Positions 44,220 to 56,408 are shown, counted from the first letter of the stretch. The stretch is DNA of 64,000 nt from Hippopus hippopus (GCA_946811185.2 OX328113.1:23969521-24033520), one strand, 5' to 3'. The notes: a model not told the origin generated them from the sequence alone. Program-made: numbers and translations.

Positions 44220-44537
44220 TTTTAGCTCCACTGCGTGCTTTAAATTTATTTTAAACATCTTCTCTAAAACTACCCATCTGATTTTGATGAAACGTGATCC
44301 TGTCCTGGTTCTCCAGAATTTCTTGAAAGAATTGAATTCCTGGAGAAACTTTGGTTACCATGGCAACAAAACTGGAAAATACATGTATTGGAAATCTTGA
44401 AAATTTTCTTGTCCAAAACCACAAGGCCTCAGGATACAAAATTTGGCATGTAGCTTCGTCTAACAGACCTCTACTCAATTTTCCTCAAATTATAGCCCTA
44501 GGGTCAAAATTTACCCTCATGGCCCTCTTGTTTGTAT
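44220..44537 (+). mobile_element. GCTCCACTGGCC-family element, internally deleted
   Basis: Starts TTTTTAGCTCCACTGCGTGC and ends CATGGCCCTCTTGTTTGTA. Shares GGTTACCATGGCAACAAAAC and TATAGCCCTAGGGTCAAAAT with the longer copies. Confidence 0.7.
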
Positions 44538-45592
44538 CTCTGCAATTAATTTTACCAGCTCCTGAATTTATAGAATAAAATGTACATCAGAAGTAAGATT
44601 AATAAATAATTGACCAGTAGTAAATTACACATTATCCAATCAAAATCGATAATCCGCTCACACCTTTCTCTATGCCTACATCCAGGCATTTTTCTTAGAC
44701 AAATATACCACAGTTCTTTAACTTTCCGTTTAGAAAATATCAACAATCATTTCCATTTTGCGAGATAAAAATGCATCTAATGATAACGATGAGGTTTCTG
44801 TAACCGTGACATTGAATACTAACAACTACGGAAACTTGAAAATGTGAAAGAAAAGTAAAATTAAAGAAAAAATGAGAGAAAATGAAGTCTAGAATTTATA
44901 GCTATTTCATAGATAAAACAGATAACAGAGAATCACACTGAAGCAATTTTTAAGCTTTTGATTGTTTTTATTGAATATAACCATATTCATGCAAAACTTC
45001 TGTCAATGTTATTTCATAAAAAATATGCTTTTTCTCTGGTATACATTATGTAATTGGCTGCTTTATTTTCTCGCAATTTCCCACAATGTACATTTCACAC
45101 ACCACACCATACTAAGTTGGCCGGTCGAAACCTTTGTAAGTGGTTTAAAATGATGAAGTAAAAATATCTTGTTCATTCTCCTAAAAGTAACCAATATGAA
45201 ATCAACTGAAAATTATCAAAATGACAGCTGTGGAACTTGGGTGTAAAATTGACACGTTTATTTATTACACAAAATGACCCATATTTCACACCTATATATC
45301 AAAATTTAATAATTGTGATATAGTAATTCTCCGCGTGAAGTATGGACTGTGGTTGGACCTTTTGGTAATAAGGAAATAACATTTGTCCAGGTCTTTAGTA
45401 CTTGATCTTGTATAATACTTCCACACTTTGCAACCTAAGTGTGAAGATCTGTATTATTGAAATCGAAGGGCAAGAGTGAAGTCAACCACTGATCATGACG
45501 ACTTTTTAAACAGAAGCAAGAAAACAAATAGACGGCTCCGTCAGCAATCCGACATGAAAGTGATTTGATTGAATTCTGAATGAATCTTCCCA
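44538..45592. other. Intergenic, nothing recognised
   Basis: AT-rich with no TM copies; longest ORFs are about 60 codons and unremarkable. Confidence 0.45.
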
Positions 45593-46226
45593 TTTTTAGC
45601 TCCACTGGCCAAAGGCCAGAGAGCTATTGTCATGGCGTTGTGTCCGTCGTGCGTCCGTCTGTCCGTCCGTCCGTCTGTTCGTTCGTTCGTCCGTGCGTAC
45701 GTCCGTAAACTTTTTCTTTAAAAAACTTCTCCTCAGAAACTATCAACTCGATTTTTACCAAATTTCACAGGAATGTTCCTTTGGTGGTCCTCTTTCAAAT
45801 TCCTTCAAATAATTGTGTTCCATGAAGAATTCTGGTTGCCATGGCAACCAAAGTAAAAAACCTTTAAAAATCTTCTCCTCCCAAACCGCTATTTGGATAG
45901 CATTATTATTTTGCAGGAATGTTCCTTAGATACAGGTTTACAGAATTCCTTAAAAAAAAAAAGATCTGTCAAAAAACATGGCTTTTATGGGAGACTCATT
46001 TTCCTTTTATGGTATAAAGTAAAATCTTTGAAAAATTTCTTCTCTAAAACTATTCATTGGATTTCATTGTTGTTTTGCAGGTAAGTTCCTATGGTGGTTG
46101 TCTACCAAATTGTTTCTTCAGTGAGCTAAAATGCAGGATTGAATGATAATTGTTAAAAACTTCCTTTCGCCATTATAGAAATATCAGGCCTGTGGAGCGA
46201 TACAGGCGCTCAAGCGCCTCTAGTTT
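45593..46226 (+). mobile_element. GCTCCACTGGCC-family element, copy A2
   Basis: Near-identical partner of 4574-5198 in the opposite orientation. It starts TTTTTAGCTCCACTGGCC and ends GCGCTCAAGCGCCTCTAGTT. No transposase is visible. Confidence 0.85.
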
Positions 46227-46344
46227 ATTCAGACAGCAGCTGAATATTTTCAAATAAAGTTGATACCGGTATTAAAGGTAAATCAAGCTCTTTTGGGTAA
46301 TAATACCGGTTTTAGAGAGGTACGGATTTACTACAAAAAACTGA

Positions 46345-46482
46345 ATGGGACACATTTAGACGTTAAATGCCAAAGAAAAATAAAATGTGAAATGTCCAGC
46401 ATTTTCTACTTCTCCCACAATGTTTTCAATAGGCTTTTCCATGTGGATTGTTAAAACTCGGGATAGTGTGGTAAAGTGTTAA
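46345..46482 (-). mobile_element. TM fragment (core and arm B)
   Basis: GTCCAGCATTTTCTACTTCT to GTAAAGTGTTAA. Confidence 0.7.
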
Positions 46483-46606
46483 CTCTTTATCACACAACGA
46501 CAAGGTAGAATTGTCGAAATTGAGAACATTTGTAGACTACAATTTAAATGTTGTCTCAAAGAATGGAATTTGTCTATAACAGGGTAGAAAGCATTATGAA
46601 AATAGA

Positions 46607-47247
46607 GGATCTTACATTTATTAAGTGTTTATGTATTATCATTTTTATCAAACGAGTTGACTAAAATTGTATGATGCGAGTCTTGGCGAGCGTCAAATAC
46701 ATTTTAGTCAACGAGTTTGTTAAAAATGATAATACATAAACACGAATGTGAGGTTCTATTTATCACATAAAACGAACGCCAGACAGAAAAATATCCTGCA
46801 TCATCACCTTTAGCCTCTATACCGTTCACAGGGCCATGTCTATAGTTGTAGTTTGGTTTCAAATGTGTATAGACACTTGTAAGTAAATAGTTCTTTGACA
46901 TTTACACCAAAAGAAGAATGAAATAGTTTGTAAAGGAGTAAAGTCCACCTATTTCTGCAATAATATTGATTTTAAGAGACTTTCGCTGTATTTCTTGGTT
47001 TTTATCAAACATGAAAATCAAAAACTTTCCACGCAGATACGTCTTAGCAACAATTACGTCATTTTTCCACGAAATGGAGTACTTAACTACAAATTTCCGC
47101 GCATGCTGTGGTTGGTTTCTCTGGCTTCACACGCTCATGACTGAAAATTGATCTGAACCAGGACCCAAAACACAATAATACACTAGTGTATTATCAAAAA
47201 TAAGTCGTGGGTTTAATACACTGCCGGAGGAGGTTTTATGTGATAAA
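46607..47247. mobile_element. 640-bp insertion interrupting a TM copy
   Basis: TM arm A stops at about 46606 and its central part resumes at 47248. The insertion holds the 46625-46743 hairpin, a second inverted pair (TTATCACATAAAAC at 46760, GTTTTATGTGATAA at 47234) and AATACACTAGTGTATT. It may be more than one element. Confidence 0.6.
46625..46743. repeat. 119-bp inverted repeat
   Basis: GTGTTTATGTATTATCATTT at left and AAATGATAATACATAAACAC at right are exact complements; the 43-bp arms differ in only a few bases. Confidence 0.85.
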
Positions 47248-47361
47248 AAGGAGAAATTGCTGGTTACAAGCATTTTCTCTGTTTCCCACATTGTTATTAA
47301 AATGCTTTTTTCTCAGGGTTGTTAAGATTGGGATTGTGTGGTAAAGGGTTAATACTGCTTT

Positions 47362-47470
47362 GAATATTTGTATGGGAAAGCAGCCAGTAGCCTGGAAAGA
47401 AGTAGCACTGGAAAGTTAACACTGGTAAGCATAGACACGTGCATGTCGTAAGAACACTGAAAAAAATGAG
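47362..47470 (+). mobile_element. Fragment of the same SINE body
   Basis: Contains GGAAAGCAGCCAGTAGCCTG followed by a diverged 3' part, directly after a TM end. Confidence 0.5.
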
Positions 47471-48133
47471 GCGTTTGAAAACATTTACTCTAAAAATAGT
47501 CATCTGATTTGTGGATATGGCCTATTCTCAAACAAATGGATACTGTAACTTTTGGAGTAAAGGATATTAACGGGAATACAGAGCGTTAGTCTTAAGTAAC
47601 GGACAATTGGGTTTTTGAAAGGAAGCCCTAATCCATCGGCGCCGATCAACATAGTCAGAGCCGGTCCACACTTTCAGAGCCGGTTCACATAATCGGAGCC
47701 TCTATTTATTTAAGTCAATTTTGTGTTAATTCTTATCAGTTCTTTACCAGCAGCAAACAAAAAGTTCAAGACAATAATTCATGCCTTTGGGACAGCGAAA
47801 CTCTCTCTTATTTGTTTATTAAATGGCAATATCAGTCTGAAATCAGATCCTTGGCGCATTATCTCAGCTGTGGTCAACCCACGGCACAAATGATTCAGGC
47901 AACACTATATATACACATTCTACAACTTTCCATGGTGTAGAAAACACGTTGAAAGACCAGAGCATTGCATGGCATTCTCCTTTTTCAAAATTGAAAGACA
48001 TAGTAACACATTAGTACTAAGAATGACAAGCTTATCTGTTTTTCAGTTGTTTTTGAGCCGATACTTTCGGAACCGGAAGACCAACACAATATTTTATCGT
48101 CAGAGCCATTGCCTCTGAATATGGAGTTTCCTA
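47471..48133. other. Intergenic, nothing firm
   Basis: Slightly CpG-richer piece around 47630-47700 with TCAGAGCCGGT / CAGAGCCGGTTC direct repeats. Confidence 0.4.
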
Positions 48134-48310
48134 CCCGTGTTTGAAAACACTGTTTGAAAAGAGAAAATGCTGGTAATCAGCATTTTCTCCATTTCTCACA
48201 GCGTTTTCTATTCTTTCAAAGACAAACATGTATATGTGCTATTTTTAATTTGTCCCCTGCAGATGCTTTCAATATGGACATGTAGAGATGTCTTTGTTAT
48301 TTAGAAATCT
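48134..48310 (+). mobile_element. TM copy, arm B lost
   Basis: GTTTGAAAACACTGTTTGAA core, then arm A (CAGATGCTTTCAATATGGAC). Confidence 0.7.
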
Positions 48311-48322
48311 TCATTCGGATTA

Positions 48323-49947
48323 GGGATCGTATATATAGGTAGTTTGAGGTTCATAGGGACCCCCTGAATTTTGAAATATCTTAAAAAATGCTTTAGCTAT
48401 TGTACTGAAAATTTGCATAGTTAATAATATTACCTTTACCAATTCTGGGTGAAATTTTCAGAATTTTTGATAACTTAGTTTGACTTTTTTGCATTGAATG
48501 CAATGTTAAAAAGTATGAACAAGACAGCTTAAAACCGGTGGGAGGGTTGAAGGCTGTTCCGAGTAAAGGGTTTACCTGTTTATGAAAACAATTCTCATGC
48601 AAGTACTGTAACTATGGTCATCTATTGATTGAATAGTAAAAACTTCAACTTTTGAGGCCCTTATCTCGTTTTTTATTTGGGTTTTACTTTAATGGTTCAA
48701 TATTTGGGACTAGCACGCACTTGTTTACGCTTTGTTTACTTTTCCACGCCCAATCATAGTCAAACTCTGGCTCACATCAAGTGGAATAGCATACAACAAT
48801 AAAATGAAGAAGGGTACATTGTATGAAGTGGTTAAGTTCCATAAACAAGCTCAAAAGTATTGTTGTAGATGAATTTTTACGGTCAAAGGGACACAGTATC
48901 TTTAAGATCCACCCTATGAGTGTGACAAAAATACAATTGAGCTAATTTTAGGCCAACTGAAAAAATCGTAGCGAAAAACAATTCAAAACAAACCATGAAA
49001 GACCTTTAAGTCTAAGTGTTAGGTAGTTTTGAATACATATCTCAACAGTTCTAAGTGGTATAAAAACTTGAAGCCATGCCAAAAATAAAATTAAATAAAA
49101 AATTGGACATTGAACCAAGATCAAAGTAACACTTTATCAACACAATCACTTTCACACTCACGCAACTCTCACACAATCTTTTTTTTTTTACACATTTATA
49201 TATAAAAATAAGCTTTTTTGTCCACATATTTAAAAAAAAAAAAACTGTAACAAAAAAGAAAATTAAACCTGTTATTAGTCATTATTGTTAAAATCTTCAT
49301 ATTTTAGTAGCCATATCAATATAGTAGTACAATAGTAGCTGTAAAAAATCTGGAATCTGTAATTACGACTTTTGTTTCTATTTTAATGTTTAATTACTAA
49401 CACAGAATACTAACAACGATCTGTAAGGTGCATTGAGGGATGGCCACGACCCTCAAGTACCATAAAGACGTGGACAATAAAGTTTAAAAAAAAAATTGGA
49501 GAACAGAAACCATATAAGAAAACATTGGACAATTCATTTTAGACTTCAAAGTTTGAATGAAAGTGACGAAAGCCATATCGAAGGTAAAGTATATATATAT
49601 AGAACTATATTATTTGTACAAAAAACAATCTCAGGGCCTAATATTTAACTGAATTGAGGTACTGAAGTCATGCATTTGTCCAGTTACGTTTGCTGTTCTG
49701 GTCACTGAGTGAAACCGCCGGAGAATGTTAAGCTTCAGAGCAAAATTTTAACACTTCCGGAATAGGCGAAATGTTCTTTTTTGCTAAAGAAAAAATCTAA
49801 TTTTCACTGTGAGAGTTGGTAAGGTCATTCTACAAGACCTTGAAAAGTTTCATAAAAATTGATACAGGAATTTTCAAGATATTTCAAAATTCAGGGGGTC
49901 CCTTTGAACTGCAAACTACCCATACACATACATGTATATACGATCCC
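48323..49947. mobile_element. 1.6-kb element with about 60-bp terminal inverted repeats
   Basis: The left end (GGGATCGTATATATAGGTAG, then GGGACCCCCTGAATTTTGAA) is repeated inverted at 49876-49947 (TTCAAAATTCAGGGGGTCCC and TATATACGATCCC). No transposase ORF. A retroposon-like tail at about 49399-49497 lies inside it. Confidence 0.7.
49399..49497 (+). mobile_element. Retroposon 3' end with poly(A)
   Basis: CATTGAGGGATGGCCACGAC and ACGTGGACAATAAAGTTT run directly into about ten A residues, as at the 3' end of a LINE or a retrocopied transcript. The source is not recognised. Confidence 0.45.
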
Positions 49948-49967
49948 TGTTTTGATGGCGTCACGCT

Positions 49968-50072
49968 AGAACCGTAAACCTAATAAGGCACCTGAAAACG
50001 TAATGGGGGAAAGGGAGACATTGCTCGTAGCGGACAGTTTCCCCCCCCCCCTTTTTTTTTGCCACAATGTTA
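49968..50072 (+). mobile_element. TM fragment, decayed
   Basis: CACCTGAAAACGTAATGGGG with GACATTGCTCGTAGCGGACA and a C/T-run right core. Confidence 0.5.
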
Positions 50073-50149
50073 AGAACAAACTTTAGAGCCATGCTCTGGC
50101 AAAAGGGGGTTTGATAATGATTCATCTCTGTGATCCATTATACCAAGGA

Positions 50150-50345
50150 AATCATCACATAATTATGGATCCATAAAATCTATTTTGACTGACACATGAA
50201 GTAAACTGGTCTTTAGACATGCAGAAAACTTACAAATAGCAAAAAGTTTCGACCCATTTCATCCTGCGCAGACAACGCAGCCTGGCATTGGTCGATCCTT
50301 TTTGCAGATGCATTAAATTCCCTTTTCAAAGAGCATGGGTTATTC
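50150..50345 (+). repeat. C-family hairpin repeat, copy 2
   Basis: AGCAAAAAGTTTCGACCCAT and CTTTTTGCAGATGCATTAAA flank GCGCAGACAACGCAGCCTGG. Confidence 0.6.
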
Positions 50346-51444
50346 CAAATATCGAAAGGGTAACAGGAAGGAACTTGCATTCCGATACCCACTTGTTGTT
50401 GTTCAATTCAGTTTCTGGTGCTGTGAATTTGTTTGTATATTTGTGTTCGTTCGTCGTTCATTCGTTTGATATTTCAAATCGATCCTTTGTTTTCAAGATC
50501 CCATGTTGATGTAGATCATCACCTTTTCCTACAAATTTTTTTTTTTCTAACACTCTTATTTTGTGACTGGTTTGTATTTTCAGATATTCGGCATGACCTT
50601 TTCTTTTAGAGCAGGGACCATATAGATCTATACACATGTATATCTATACATACGATATCTGCAGAGAGCCACTCATTTAGAGGTTTACATGCTATATATA
50701 TGAGTTCCAAGTTAGATAGTTTACGACAAGCCCAATATTTATGTAAATACATGTACTTTCAGATATGTTAAAGTTTTTGCACGACGACGAGACGAGGAAG
50801 AATTCAAAACGTTGAAAATCTAATTCCAATAACAGGTAATTTAATTATCATAATTAATTCATAAATTCAAGAGTGAAACAAAAAGGGTCTAAAATTTATC
50901 AAAGATATCCGTGAAAAAAATCAATATTCATGATGTTTTACAAGCTAGCAGGGGGCTGACAAAAATTGTAATTTGTTCAATGCCGTGCAAAAAAAGGTTG
51001 AAACGAACGAAGAGGTACGAACAAGTCCATGGACGAAAATGCCTGTTCCAAGAGCACTCGCCGAAACGAGGCTGGCGGAAACGTTCTTAGGTGCACGTGC
51101 ACATGGCTAGATCTACCTTGAAAGTTTTGTTTCTAAAGTCAAACAGATCAGTTCGATCAAATAGAGACAGTCCTGAAGGTATGCCAACCGTTTTGATGAA
51201 TTGAAGTTGATAAACAATAAAGGGAATTTGAAATAGAAAGGAAAAAGCGATTTCCCGAAACATCGATTTGTTTTTGATTCAGTTTAGGGTTTGTTCGTCC
51301 TGAAACCTGTTCGTCTAAAGAAGGTTACAGGCAAAAAATCGCCGTTGAACACATCCTTATCATGCAGACAGAGCCGGAAATTGTTGTTCTTCCAGAGAAC
51401 ATGTTTCATGAGCTAATCCCTATTGAAAATAGTTTTAGAATAAA
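50346..51444. other. Intergenic, nothing recognised
   Basis: A CpG-richer stretch at about 50985-51110 could be promoter-like, but no gene follows. Confidence 0.4.
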
Positions 51445-51585
51445 AAATTGTGATGCAAATGATGGAATTTGTCTTTGAAAGGGTTTAAAACATCGTGGAA
51501 AAGCAGAAAACGCAAGTCATTTTCTTTTCCTGTGATGTTTTTAAAAGACTTTAGAGAGGTGTGAACTTATTTACTGAAGGGTACA
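51445..51585 (-). mobile_element. TM fragment
   Basis: GATGCAAATGATGGAATTTG, a shortened core, and TTACTGAAGGGTACA. A further trace lies at about 51760-51800. Confidence 0.55.
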
Positions 51586-51830
51586 TCATATAATTGTTCG
51601 TCGCATGCACTTATTGAGGAAGAAGACCACAAATTTCTCAAGAATGTTTCATAAGTTATGCTGCCTTCATAGCACTCAAAAATTTTGCTAATGTGGTAAA
51701 AATTTGTTACCATTTACGATATGTTCTCTGTTTTAAGACAGAAAGATGTTTAATAACAGATTGTGGAAAAAGGAGAAAATGTTTCTCTTTGAAAAAATCC
51801 CATATTTGAGCAGCATTTGTTTTCGACAAT

Positions 51831-53066
51831 TTTTTGCCCCACTACCCAAAGGCCAGTGACCTTATGTCATGGCTCTATGTCCATTGTGTGTCTGTCCATG
51901 TGTGGTTGCATTCATTCATGTGTGTGTTAACTTTTATGTCAAATATTTTCCTCTCTGAAACTGCCCATCAAATTTGATGAAAATTTACAGAAAAGTTCCT
52001 GCTATAGCCCTCTACAGAATTTCTTCAAAGAATTTGATTCCTGTAAAAACTGGTTGCCATGGCAACAAAACTGGAAAAAAAAAAAGAAATGAAAACCTTT
52101 AAAAATCTTCTTGTCCGAAATCATAAAACCAAATTTATTATATAGCACCATCTAATTGACTCTGCCAGATTTCTTCTTTAGTCCTCGGGTTAAAATTGGC
52201 CCCACCCTGGGGGTCGTAAGGTTTATATGAGCTTATATAGAGAAAATTTTGAAAACCTTTTAGTTCCTAACCATAAAGCCTAGGGCTACTAAATTTGGCA
52301 GGTAGCTTTATCTAGTAGACTCCTATATAGCCCTGGGGTCAAAATTGGCCCCATGGCAGGGTTCACAAGTTTTACAGCAGCTTATGTAGTGAAAACTTAA
52401 AAAATCCCCATGTTCCAAACTGTAAGCCCTAGGGTTACTTAATTTGGCATACAGCCTCATCTAGTAGACTTCTACTAATATTGTCCCAATTATAGCCCTA
52501 GGGTCAGAATTGGCCTCGCAACTGGGTCACAAGTTTTGCACACTGGTACATTAAGTCAATATGACCTAAGCTTATATATAGATATATTGATCAATGGAAA
52601 TAACTTATGTCACTCATAGCAGTTGTATCTTAGTCTGTAACCATTTACCACCCTTAATAATTATACTGCATTGTAACAGGAATGGTGTTGGGTATTCAAG
52701 CTTTTGTTCATTTTTCAGCGAGTGATTTACTTTGATCTTAATTATTATGCTCAGATGAATTGAATAACTTATATGAGGTGATATTTGTATCATTCAGTTT
52801 TTTGTTCCAGAACTCCTGTTCTTTTAGAAATCTTCTTTTTTTTGTTGGAGTACACTGAAATTCAGTATGAACAATACTTGGTTAGACCTGCTCCTATTAA
52901 TCAGCATCATCTTTGCACTTGAAAAAAATATGTTTAAAAAATATGGGGAGGAAGAAAGGGGGCTAGGCTATTTTCTTTGTGAAAGTTTATTGCTGTACAA
53001 ACTTCTTACAATTCACTTATTTAAAAGGCAGTAGAGGGATACAGGGCCATCATGGCCCTCTTGTTT
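51831..53066 (+). mobile_element. GCTCCACTGGCC-family element, long form (about 1.24 kb)
   Basis: Diverged start TTTTTTGCCCCACTACCCAA, full interior with repeated TAGCCCTGGGGTCAAAATTG phrases, end GGGCCATCATGGCCCTCTTG. No coding capacity recognised. Confidence 0.75.
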
Positions 53067-53184
53067 TCAATTAGAACAACTCCAACAGTAATTGTTGTCT
53101 AGTAGAGAGTTTATTTTACTGTTATATATTTTATTTACTTACAGGTGACATGGTGAACATATTTCCAGAAATGTTATTTAGAGG

Positions 53185-53362
53185 TTCTGGTTATGTTCCT
53201 CACTTGCAGCGATAGTATTTAATTCATGGGTGTGTACTGTGAAATGACACTGCAGAGCCCTTGTCTAAGCCTGACGAGACCCAGAAAACAGATGAACAAG
53301 CTAGCTGTTACCATGATGTACATGTAACTGATACACTGCTGAAAGTGGTGTAAAACACCAAA
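53185..53362 (+). mobile_element. SINE-like 3' domain, copy 1
   Basis: Ends CTGAAAGTGGTGTAAAACAC, preceded by ACACTGCAGAGCCCTTGTCT. The same layout recurs at 53790-53944. No tRNA promoter found. Confidence 0.4.
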
Positions 53363-53789
53363 TGGAGATGAATATGTGACTGGTTGGAGATGAAGATTGG
53401 ACAGAGGTACAGGTACAAACTTTGTTCTGAATGTTCTTTTGATGCTTCTGCCAATTTACATGCAGGTGGCATTTAGTATCCCTGCTATCTGTAGGTATGT
53501 CATGGACATCCTGTTAAAGTAAGGAAAATGGTGTCTGTGTGTCATCTTCGAATACATTTTGAATGGGATTGATATTTTGAACACAGGTAAATAATTACAA
53601 GATGGGTCATAGGTCAGGAAGCTTGAGTTCAGTCTATGATAAAATCTACCAATTATTCAATGAGTTTTTTTTAACTTCAATTTTGGTGTGCAGGTTTCCA
53701 TTTGTAATCTCCTGAGATGTATTGGATTGTATTGGATTTGAATTGTTACACACTGGTATATTTTCATGAAATATATGTCAGATTTGATG

Positions 53790-53944
53790 TTGGGTAGGGT
53801 TTATCATGGGAAGGTCTTTGAGCAAGACACTACAGAGCCTTTACCTAGCACTTTTGAAACTTAGAACATACTTGAATGATCTGTAATTGTGATATGCTTG
53901 AAATAATGATGAAAGCGGCGTACAACTCCATTCAATCAATAAAA
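53790..53944 (+). mobile_element. SINE-like 3' domain, copy 2
   Basis: Matches copy 1 in ACACTACAGAGCCTTTACCT and ATGAAAGCGGCGTACAACTC, with an A-rich end (ATCAATAAAAC). Confidence 0.4.
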
Positions 53945-53958
53945 CTATCAATTGCACT

Positions 53959-54704
53959 TTAACTCTTTACTTCACAATGCCAACTTTAACGACTCTGCAG
54001 TGTTCCCACTCACGCAAATTCTTGCATATATCACGTTGTAGAATTGAAATTCACGTAACAAAAATTGTTTACACACAAGACCTCACGTAAGAAAATACAT
54101 GGACAAAAAAGGCACGGATTCGCTTATTTTGTGTAAAATGACAGGTTTTGAAGTTACCTGTTACCCTTATAGACAATCTTTTGTCAAATCATGGGGAATT
54201 ATCTATCCAGAAAGTAACAGACATGAAAAATTGATCGGTGCAAAAAAAACATGGAAACCCATGACACAACAAAATGTCTCTTCAACTTTGTCCAATCAGA
54301 GTCCCTTTAGACTGCCTTTTCAGCTTTTTGATAACTTTAAGCAGTAAATTTTACATAAATATCTTAATATATGTTTTTGCTGCAAATCATCAATATGGAT
54401 TGCTTTACCTCTAGTTGGGAACCATTATTGTCATACCCTCTAATATGAAATCTTACCCCCAGTGTTACAGCTCAGGGGGTAAGTGTACCCTTGAAATAAA
54501 AAGCTAGTGGGAACACTGACCCTGGCAAAGAAGCCTTTTGAACTTTGTGGGAAAAGGAGAAAATGCTGGTAACCACAATGTTTTCGACCCTAATAATGAA
54601 AAATTGCGCCATTTGAGCCTCATTGTGTGACATTGTGATGTTGTTGTCTGCAAATATTTTCAATTTGGACAAAACTTAAATTTTGTAGTCTGGTAAAGGG
54701 TTAA
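53959..54704 (+). mobile_element. TM copy carrying the hAT-like insertion
   Basis: 53959-53997 and 54518-54704 join to a TM copy (TTAACTCTTTACTTCACAAT to GGTAAAGGGTTAA); the right core arm is also deleted. Confidence 0.82.
53998..54517 (+). mobile_element. hAT-like insertion (about 520 bp) inside a TM copy
   Basis: Inverted ends AGTGTTCCCACT and AGTGGGAACACT interrupt the arm B phrase of a TM copy. The flanks GACTCTGC and GACCCTGG agree at 6 of 8 positions, as an aged 8-bp hAT target duplication would. It contains an 82-codon ORF (54099-54347) that I do not recognise as a transposase domain. Confidence 0.65.
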
Positions 54705-54754
54705 TCTTTTGTTTCTCAGCTGAGTTTTTATGTGCTTACATGTATGTTTACATT

Positions 54755-54983
54755 TTAACCCATTACCACACAATCACTACTTTTGACGCCCCTGAGAAAG
54801 AAGCCTTTGGAAAACATTGTGGGAAAAGGAGAAAATGCTGGTAACCAGCATTTTCTCCTTTTCCCACAGTGTTTTCTACTCTTCCCAAACCAAATTTTAA
54901 TTTTTCAGTCACCTTTATTTTGTCGTCTGCAAATGCTTTCAATTTGGACCAGTCTAAAATTTTCTCGTGTGGTAAAGAGTTAA
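54755..54983 (+). mobile_element. TM copy, full length, 'TTTCTCGTGTGG' subfamily
   Basis: 229 bp; about 3 differences from 6630-6858, some 48 kb away. Confidence 0.94.
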
Positions 54984-55062
54984 ACATTTGTAATGCATTT
55001 TCCCTGAAAGAAAACAAAAAATTTTCAGCGACAAGAAAGCCAACCAATTGCCATTTCAAAAC

Positions 55063-55500
55063 TGCCTTTAGACAGAATATCTTTGCATAGTGGTTAGCGT
55101 AGATCCCAGGTCAGTCTGTAGTAAACATGCAGTCTGATCTTGGATCTTGACTGGCTGCAAAGGCAACTATAGTTGTAAAACTGCCTTTAGACATAATATA
55201 GTGGTTTGGGTAGATCCAAAGTCAGTCTGCATTAATTATGCAGTCTGATCTTGAATCTTCACTGGCTGCAAAGGCAACTATAGTTGTGAAACTGCTTTTA
55301 GACAGAACATAATGGTTGGTGTTGATCCCAGGTCAGTCTGCAGTAAACATGCAGTCTGATCTTGGATCTTCACTGGCTGCAAAGGCAACTGTAGACAGAA
55401 CATAATGGTTGATGTAGATCCCAGGTTGGTGTGCTGTAACAATGCAGTCTGATCTTGGATCTTCACTGGCTGCAAAGGCAACTATAGTTGCAAAAGGCAC
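55063..55500 (+). repeat. Tandem array, 4 units of about 105-110 bp
   Basis: Units read CTGCCTTTAGACAGAA, GTAGATCCCAGGTCAGTCTG, TGCAGTCTGATCTTGGATCT and CACTGGCTGCAAAGGCAACT. They are related in wording to the GTAGATC palindromes. Confidence 0.8.
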
Positions 55501-55679
55501 TTGAAGGGTCTTTGAAGAAGAGTTGAAATCAACAGGAATTTTGCTTTCTATTTTCAGGAAGACAATGTGATGTGGAGATGGGTATCAGACTGAATCCTTT
55601 CAGCCAGGAGTACTGGACCTTTACTAAGAGTTTTTCAAAGTATTGCCCTGGATTTAAAATAAAAAATCCCCACCCCGAG

Positions 55680-55830
55680 CCAGGAGTTCACTATTTTTAT
55701 GCAGGCTTATACTGTAAAAAAAAATTAAAAAACTTCTTTTTCCATACTGAAATGATGTATCTGGTAGACCTCTACCAAGAAACTTTCAATTATGCCCTTT
55801 GAGGTCAGAAATGGTCCCTCAACTCTTTCC
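55680..55830 (+). mobile_element. Fragment of the GCTCCACTGGCC-family interior
   Basis: Contains CTGGTAGACCTCTACCAAGA and a diverged TATGCCCTTTGAGGTCAGAA, matching the interior of the long copies. Confidence 0.5.
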
Positions 55831-55860
55831 TTTTTTGTAGATGACTTGAGAAGCTTTTGT

Positions 55861-55926
55861 GGACAGTGTAGATCAAGATCAGACTGCACAGAATGTGCAG
55901 TCTGAACAATGATCTACACTGTCCAC
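55861..55926. repeat. GTAGATC palindrome, copy 2
   Basis: GGACAGTGTAGATCAAGATC at left, ATGATCTACACTGTCC at right, loop ACAGAATGT as in copy 1. Confidence 0.75.
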
Positions 55927-56052
55927 TACTTTACTTTAGGTTATGAGCAAACATGTCTCTTCATCTTGCAGAGGAACTACGGTACCTTTGTAGCTTTTGA
56001 AAAAGTGTAATTCATATATCTGGTAGATAAAGAGTTAATGTCACAAGGTTGA

Positions 56053-56281
56053 TTAACTCTTTACCAAACGACAAATTTTTGGACTGGACCAAATTCAAAG
56101 CATCTGCAGACTACAAATTAAATCTTGGTAATATGATGATTTCTGACTTTGATAGGGTAGAAAATATTGTGGGAAAAGGAGAAAATGCTGGTTACCAGCA
56201 TTTTCTCTTTTTCCCACAATGTTTTCTATAGGCTTCTTTCGCAGGGGTGTTAAAAGGCGTCATTGTGTGGTAAAGGGTTAA
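56053..56281 (-). mobile_element. TM copy, full length
   Basis: 229 bp from TTAACTCTTTACC to GTAAAGGGTTAA. Confidence 0.92.
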
Positions 56282-56408
56282 GCTTTTACATACTTATTTT
56301 TTCTATTAAACTATGATTTGAAGAGTATTGTGAAAAAAGAATTGAAGTCTTTGATGCATATAGTAATCTTTGAAATGAGTACCAACAAATAGCTCAATTT
56401 TTCACAGG

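Larger units (their letters stand above)
46479..47352 (-). mobile_element. TM copy split by a 640-bp insertion
   Basis: 46479-46606 holds arm A (shares TTAA 46479-46482); 47248-47352 holds the core, arm B and GTAAAGGGTTAA. Confidence 0.78.

Noticed and set aside
46625..46743. tRNA or microRNA gene at the inverted repeat
   Set aside because: Arms are too long and AT-rich for a tRNA, and it belongs to a mobile insertion; no small-RNA evidence is available.
53142..53220. Possible exon after TTACTTACAG
   Set aside because: Open reading is short and runs into a SINE-like repeat.
55572..55802. 76-codon ORF after an acceptor-like TTTTCAG at 55558
   Set aside because: The latter half is a GCTCCACTGGCC-family fragment and no donor or partner exon is visible.
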